Assembly: GCF_014650955.1 (NCBI RefSeq)
Contig: NZ_BMVY01000006.1
Coordinates: forward strand, 248,001-312,000
DNA length: 64,000 nt
Source of the DNA: Streptomyces tauricus
GTDB lineage: Bacteria; Actinomycetota; Actinomycetes; Streptomycetales; Streptomycetaceae
Direction: 5' to 3'
Positions 59,937 through 64,000 of the stretch are shown piece by piece. Position 1 is the stretch's first letter. Every line of letters starts with the position of its first letter. The position numbers and the translations under genes were made by a program. The notes beneath the pieces are model-generated. The model searched no databases and had not been told where the DNA came from. It saw only the letters and a list, made by a program, of their open reading frames with translations.

Positions 59937-60662
59937 TCAGGGCCACAGCAGGTCCTTGCGCCAGGTGCCGTCCGTGCGGCGGTAGGTCAGGCGTACGTGC
60001 CGGCGGCGCGCGTCGCCCTGGAAGAACTCCACCTCGTCCGGTTCCAGGACGTACACCGTCCACGACGGCGCCGGGGCGTCCGGCTCACGGCGGGCACGGT
60101 CCCAGGCCGCGTCCGAGGCGCGCTCCAACTCCTCGTACGAGTCCAGCACTTCGCTCTGCCGGCCCACCAGGGCGGAGGCGAGCGCGCCGGTCGAGCGGGC
60201 GTGCAGATCGGCCCGCGCGACCTCGGGCGGGGCGACGGCCACCGGGCCGCGCACCCGGATCTGCCGGCCCTGCGCCGGCCAGTAGAAGCCGAGCGCCGCG
60301 TACGGGCGGGCCGCCAGGTGCCGCCCCTTCCGGCTGCCCGCGTGCGAGGCGAAGTGCCAGCCCTCCTGGTCGGCGCCGTGCAGCATCACGGTCCGTACGT
60401 CGGGCAGGCCCTCGGCGTCCGCCGTGGCCAGCGACATCGTGTGCGGCTCGGTCTGCCCGGCGGCCACGGCCTCGGCGAACCACTGCTCGAAGAGCGGCAG
60501 CGGATCGGCGGGGGCCGCGGCCGGGGCGAAGTCCGGCAGCTCGGTGTCCCAGACCCGCTGGGCCCTCAGCAGCCGTACGAACTCGGTGGGACGGGAGGGG
60601 CTGGAGGGGGTTGACGGGTCGGGGGAGGCGGGCGTGGGCGGGGTGGGGGCGTCGGCGCTCAT
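59937..60662 (-). CDS. PNPOx-fold flavin oxidase, pdxH paralogue
   Basis: 241 aa. Family features DAEGLPDVRTVMLHGAD and FYWPAQGRQIRVRGPV are present, with a Pro/Ser/Thr-rich 25-residue N-terminus. At the C-terminus the canonical ENRLHDR of PdxH is replaced by FQGDARRRHVRLTYRR and it ends WRKDLLWP, resembling PhzG/other specialised PNPOx proteins. So it probably oxidises a different substrate; the true pdxH is at 12780. Two in-frame ATGs near the end of a string of CTC-type codons; ATG 60662 is used. Confidence 0.85.
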   Translation of the reverse strand: MSADAPTPPTPASPDPSTPSSPSRPTEFVRLLRAQRVWDTELPDFAPAAAPADPLPLFEQWFAEAVAAGQTEPHTMSLATADAEGLPDVRTVMLHGADQEGWHFASHAGSRKGRHLAARPYAALGFYWPAQGRQIRVRGPVAVAPPEVARADLHARSTGALASALVGRQSEVLDSYEELERASDAAWDRARREPDAPAPSWTVYVLEPDEVEFFQGDARRRHVRLTYRRTDGTWRKDLLWP

Positions 60663-60689
60663 GCCCCGATTGTCACGCGGTGGGCGGCC

Positions 60690-61115
60690 TCAGACCGAAC
60701 CGAGGTCGGACGACAGCCACCGGTCGGGGCGCATCCGGATGACCACCATCTCGCCGTGTTCCTTCCAGGAGAAGTCGACGTACCCGTCGACCTTGTCCGC
60801 CGGGAGGTAGCGGGCCGAGATCTCGTGGAGCTGTTCGCGGGTGGCGGGGGTCGTTTCGACGACCGGCCCCTCGACCGACACGTACCGGATGGTGGGTTCG
60901 AGCCGGTCCACCATCAGGGAGAACCTGCCCGCGGCGCTGATCAGCTCGTTCTTCCGGGAGGTCAGCCCGGTCAGGATCCAGACGATGCCGCCGGGCTCGT
61001 ACTGGTACCAGATCGGCACCGTGAGCGGGGCGCGGCCCGCCCCCGCGTCGACGGCGAGCGCGGCGATGTGCGGTTCGGCGAGGAGCTTCTCGCGCTCTTC
61101 ACGGGTCAGGGCCAT
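60690..61115 (-). CDS. PPOX-class pyridoxamine-oxidase-like flavin/F420 protein
   Basis: 141 aa split-barrel flavoprotein: APLTVPIWYQYEPGGIVWIL (about 29-48), SRKNELISAAGRFSLMVDR and RYVSVEGPVVETTP. Small members bind FMN or F420 and reduce or oxidise unknown substrates. Only 27 nt from the PNPOx gene downstream on the same strand, so the two may be co-expressed. ATG 61115 follows GGAGGAAC. Confidence 0.87.
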   Translation of the reverse strand: MALTREEREKLLAEPHIAALAVDAGAGRAPLTVPIWYQYEPGGIVWILTGLTSRKNELISAAGRFSLMVDRLEPTIRYVSVEGPVVETTPATREQLHEISARYLPADKVDGYVDFSWKEHGEMVVIRMRPDRWLSSDLGSV

Positions 61116-61460
61116 GGGTTCCTCCGGAGTGGCTTCGGCGTCGTTCCGTGGTTCCTTCAGCTCTTTCAGTTCTCTTCAGCGTGAACCGGCCGTCCGCGTA
61201 TTCCGGGAACGCCGGGAACGCCACGGCGTCATTGCGTCATTGCGCCATTGCGGCATCGCGTCTCTGTTGGCGTCGGTACGTCGTACGGGAGGGTGAGGGC
61301 GGGGGACGGGGGTGCAGCGCAGGCCCGGGGTGGTGCTGGCACCACCATGGATCCGGGTGCGGACTGTCTCGATGGGGCGGGCGGGCGACGGCATTGTTGA
61401 ACCGGTCGAAGCCAGTTGATCGAAGGGGCCGCAGCCTCTTCCCCCGGAAGGAAGACCCCC
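61116..61460. other. divergent 345-bp gap
   Basis: No gene. It contains short direct repeats, TCATTGCG-like units at about 61228-61257 and CTTTCAG/CTTCAG units near 61155-61180. Promoters for both flanking genes should be here, but none is clear. Confidence 0.4.
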
Positions 61461-62090
61461 ATGAAGTCGCAGCTCGCGGCGGAGCCGGAGACGGTGGGCG
61501 TGGCCGCTTCCGGGGCGTTCGTCTCCTTCGTGCGGTTCGTGGTGTGCGGCGGGGGTGTCGGGGTTCTCTCCAGCGGTGCGGTGGTGCTGCTGGCGGGGGT
61601 GCTGCCGTGGGGGGTGGCGAACGCGGTGATCACCGTCGTGTCGACGGTTCTGTGCACCGAGTTGCACGCGCTGTTCACGTTCGGGACGGGGAAGCGGGCC
61701 GGGTGGCGCCGGCACTGGCAGTCCGCGGGGTCGGCCACGGCCGCCTACGCGGTGACCTCGCTGGCGGTGCTGGTCCTGCACCTGGTGCAGGCGTCGCCCG
61801 GGGTGCTCACCGAGCAGATCGTCTACCTCGGCGCTTCCGGGCTCGCGGGGGTGGGGCGGTTCCTGGTGCTGCGGCTGTTCGTCTTCGGGAGTGCGGAAGG
61901 GCGTGGGCGTGGGCGTGGGCAGGGGCTCGGGCAGGTGGGCGAGGGGGTTGTGGCTGTCGCCCCGGTCTCGATGGGGCCGAATCCTTCGGCTCCGGCTCCG
62001 GCCCCGGTCTCGGTGGCTCCGGTTCCGGTCGTGGCGGTGGCGATCGCTCCCGTCTCCCGCTCCCCGCTGGTCCTCGCGGCCGGGGCGTGA
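61461..62090 (+). CDS. GtrA-like membrane protein
   Basis: 209 aa. Four membrane helices in the first 150 residues (FVRFVVCGGGVGVLSSGAVV, NAVITVVSTVLCTELHALFTF, TAAYAVTSLAVLVLH, SGLAGVGRFLVLRLFVF), matching the GtrA/teichoic-acid flippase-associated family. The 55-residue C-terminus is a Pro/Val/Ala repeat with no domain. GtrA proteins move lipid-linked sugars or modify cell-wall polymers. GGAAGGAAG before ATG. Confidence 0.78.
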   Translation: MKSQLAAEPETVGVAASGAFVSFVRFVVCGGGVGVLSSGAVVLLAGVLPWGVANAVITVVSTVLCTELHALFTFGTGKRAGWRRHWQSAGSATAAYAVTSLAVLVLHLVQASPGVLTEQIVYLGASGLAGVGRFLVLRLFVFGSAEGRGRGRGQGLGQVGEGVVAVAPVSMGPNPSAPAPAPVSVAPVPVVAVAIAPVSRSPLVLAAGA

Positions 62091-62191
62091 TGGGCTGGGG
62101 TACCGATTAGTTTTTCCGGTTCTCACCGTCCAAGTAGCGACCGGTTCACGGACTTTCGCCGACCGGCTCTTTCGGACCCTGGAGGAACATC

Positions 62192-62806
62192 ATGAGGAAG
62201 ATCAGCGCCGGACTGTTCATCGCGCTCGACGGTGTCGTCGAGGCGCCCGACCAGTGGCACTTCCCGTACTTCAACGACGAGATGGGCGCGGCCGTCGGGG
62301 CGACCTTCGGGTCGTCGGACACCATGCTGTTCGGCCGCAAGACCTACGACAGCTTCGCCGGGGCGTGGCCGGAGCGGGAGGCCGCCGGGGGTGAGGACGC
62401 GGGGTTCGCCAAGCAGCTCGGGGACATGCGCAAGATCGTCGTGTCGAAGAAGCGGCTGGAGTTCGAGTGGCGCAACTCCGAGCAGATGGAGGGGGACCTC
62501 GTCGAGTTCGTGACCGCGCTCAAGAGCGAGGAGGGCGGGGACATCTCGCTCAGCGGGTCCGTGTCGGTGGTGCGGCAGTTGCTGGCGGCGGGGTTGTTGG
62601 ACGAGCTGCATCTGCTGGTGCATCCGATCGCGGTGCGCAAGGGGATGCGGTTGTTCGACGAGGGGGAGCCCTCTGTTCCGCTGACGCTGATCTCTGCGGA
62701 GACGTTCGGGACGGGGGTGTTGAGTCTTGTGTACGGGCCGGGGGGTGCGGTGGGGGATGCGACGTATGAGGGGGCTCGGGAGCACTTGTCCGAGGGCGGA
62801 CGGTAG
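62192..62806 (+). CDS. dihydrofolate-reductase-like (RibD C-terminal) protein
   Basis: 204 aa, DHFR fold. N-terminal MRKISAGLFIALDGVVEAPD, FGRKTYDSFAG (about 48-58), IVVSKKRLEF and LSGSVSVVRQLLAAGLLDEL (about 113-132) are typical of RibD-C/YwjB-like reductases. Probably reduces a pterin or flavin precursor; not the housekeeping folA. ATG with GGAGGAAC upstream. Followed by a repeat cluster. Confidence 0.88.
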   Translation: MRKISAGLFIALDGVVEAPDQWHFPYFNDEMGAAVGATFGSSDTMLFGRKTYDSFAGAWPEREAAGGEDAGFAKQLGDMRKIVVSKKRLEFEWRNSEQMEGDLVEFVTALKSEEGGDISLSGSVSVVRQLLAAGLLDELHLLVHPIAVRKGMRLFDEGEPSVPLTLISAETFGTGVLSLVYGPGGAVGDATYEGAREHLSEGGR

Positions 62807-62841
62807 GCGGGCTTTTGGGTGCGGGTGGTTGTGGGCTGAGT

Positions 62842-63128
62842 GCGCAGTTCCCCGCGCCCCTGGGTGGGTCGGGCGCTCGGTGGGTTTTGGGTGCGGGTCG
62901 GTCGGTGTTGCCCGCGCAGTTCCCCGCGCCCCTAGGTGGGTGGGGTGAGGGCTGTTGCGTAGTTCCCCGTGCCCCTGGGTGGGTTGGGCTTGGGGGAGCG
63001 GGCCTGTTTTTAGGGGCGCGGGGAACTGCGCGGCTAGCCTCCATCGGCCCGTACTCGACGAGCTGCGTGCCGATCAGGGTCCAGGCTTCCGGCGCAGTTT
63101 GTGCTTTTAGGGGCGCGGGGAACTGCGC
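62842..63128. repeat. repeat cluster with direct and inverted GC-rich 20-mers
   Basis: Direct cores at 62842-62861, 62914-62933 (72 bp apart) and a diverged one at 62957-62976. Inverted cores at 63012-63031 and 63109-63128 are 97 bp apart and share the flank CGGCCCG[T/C]ACTCGACGAGC. It fills the 62807-63225 gap between convergent genes. Confidence 0.85.
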
Positions 63129-63225
63129 GGCCAGCCCCGACCGGCCCGCACTCGACGAGCTGCGTGCCGACCCGTGGGGCGTGGGGGGCTGCGTGGCCAG
63201 CCCTCCGTCGGTCGGCCCGCGTCCT

Positions 63226-64000
63226 TTAGGGCGCGGGCGTCCTGCTCGCCTTGCGGGTGAAGCGGCGTAGGCCTCTTCTCGTGGGTTTGAGGGGCTTGTC
63301 CTCGGGGGCTACGGGCTCCTGGGCCGGGGGCAGGGCCGGCGCCGAGGACGGGGGCGCCGGGACGGCCCGGGCGCCGTGTTCGAGGCGGGTCCGGACCGTG
63401 TGCGCCATGGCCTGGTGAGCCGGCTCCAGCAACACACCCTCCGCGGACAACCGCCCCCACATGTGCAGCAACTCCTGCCCCCGGGTCACCACCTGCCCCT
63501 CGTCCATCAGCCGCTGCCAAGCCGCCGTGGCGCGAGCCACATCGGGCGCCGCCCGGTGCAGATCGGTACGGCACCGGATGCGCGCGACGGTCAGCGCGAG
63601 CGTGATGGAGAGGGTGTAGTCGGCACGCAGATACGCCAGGTACGCCTCTATCGCCCGGGCCTCCAGCGAGAGGTCGTCCTCCGGCCCCCTGCGCAGCGTG
63701 AGATGCTCCCGCAACGCGCTGGCCAGCACGAACGCCGCATGCAGCTCCTCCCGCTGCGCGTGCTGGATGATCCGCTCGACGCGCGCCAGCGGAGGGAACG
63801 CCTCCTCTTCCGCCGCGGTGCGTTCGAGCCCGGGCGGCAGATCGTCCTCGTCGGCGATGGTCCGGCTCGACCCGTCGGGGTGCACCCGCAGGCGCGCCAC
63901 CTGCATCACCGAGCGGTCGATGACGGTGGCCGCCACCGGGGCCCCCAGGGTGCGGGCGAACATGGCGATGGCGTCGAGGATCGCCTCGTTGGGCTTGCGC
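63226..64000 (-). CDS. unrecognised protein, 5' end outside the window
   Basis: The frame is open to the window edge, where it reads RKPNEAILDAIAMFARTLGA, so the start is beyond 64000 and the methionine at 63963 is internal. The visible 258 residues are mainly alpha-helical and soluble: an acidic stretch (DEDDLPPGLERTAAEEEAF), helices with ALREHLTLRRGPEDDLSLEA and YLAYLRADYTLSITLALTVARI, and a Pro/Ala-rich basic tail. I do not recognise the family. It could be the C-terminal part of a TPR-like regulator. Confidence 0.6.
   Translation of the reverse strand, partial: RKPNEAILDAIAMFARTLGAPVAATVIDRSVMQVARLRVHPDGSSRTIADEDDLPPGLERTAAEEEAFPPLARVERIIQHAQREELHAAFVLASALREHLTLRRGPEDDLSLEARAIEAYLAYLRADYTLSITLALTVARIRCRTDLHRAAPDVARATAAWQRLMDEGQVVTRGQELLHMWGRLSAEGVLLEPAHQAMAHTVRTRLEHGARAVPAPPSSAPALPPAQEPVAPEDKPLKPTRRGLRRFTRKASRTPAP

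Overview
The window is a 64 kb piece of a Streptomyces-type chromosome. The evidence is very high GC, codon use dominated by G/C third positions, frequent GTG starts, many ATGA/GTGA stop-start overlaps, and abundant GC-rich intergenic repeats. Several genes are in an order I recall from the central chromosome of S. coelicolor (pdxH, citrate synthase, SIS-domain gene with dmdR1, purU, sigma/anti-sigma pair, STAS and EF-hand genes). I see no rRNA, tRNA, CRISPR array, prophage or transposase. The left edge lies just upstream of an exporter gene. The right edge cuts the 5' end of an unrecognised minus-strand gene.

Region by region: 1-2 kb holds an EamA exporter and a small HExxH protein. 2.1-12.6 kb is one plus-strand acyl-CoA catabolic operon (mycothiol-dependent DinB-like protein, AtuA-like protein, biotin-dependent carboxylase beta and alpha, acyl-CoA dehydrogenase, 4-coumarate-CoA-ligase-like enzyme, enoyl-CoA hydratase, TetR regulator). 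Its gene content resembles the acyclic-terpene/leucine (atu/liu) pathway. 12.8-17.3 kb carries pdxH, a citrate synthase, pobA and an AraC regulator, the last preceded by a 12-codon leader ORF and a large hairpin. 17.6-32.3 kb holds a PAS sensor, SIS protein, dmdR1 (with a DasR-like site between these two), an alpha/beta hydrolase lacking its nucleophile serine, an ABC exporter, a prim-pol-like protein, a TPR regulator, a disordered one-pass membrane protein and a solute-binding lipoprotein. 32.4-36.6 kb holds purU, a sigma factor with a zinc-finger/mycothiol-isomerase anti-sigma factor, a STAS protein and a four-EF-hand protein.

From 36.5 to 59.2 kb lies a second, larger catabolic region: CoA ligases, an amidohydrolase, four acyl-CoA dehydrogenase or SDR steps, an alcohol dehydrogenase, a cyclase, an enoyl-CoA hydratase, a flavin reductase, an FAD monooxygenase, and a DoxX/OB-fold pair. 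Most promoters in this region carry the same 15-bp inverted repeat, CTGAC-N5-GTCAG, placed 20-45 nt before the start codon. They therefore look like one regulon for a single unknown carboxylic or alicyclic substrate. This shared operator is the main candidate for something undescribed.

The region from 54.5 to 55.9 kb is decaying: an SRPBCC gene with a frame-shifted middle abuts the remnant of a LuxR/AAA regulator. The rest of the right side (55.9-64 kb) is mostly small enzymes (GNAT, two PNPOx-fold proteins, DHFR-like) and a GtrA-like membrane protein. Runs of a 20-bp repeat (core GCGC[C/A]GTTCCCCGCGCCCCT) occupy many intergenic gaps. They form tandem arrays with distinct periods (34, 40, 41, 72, 77 bp) and, where two copies face each other, perfect hairpins that probably terminate transcription.
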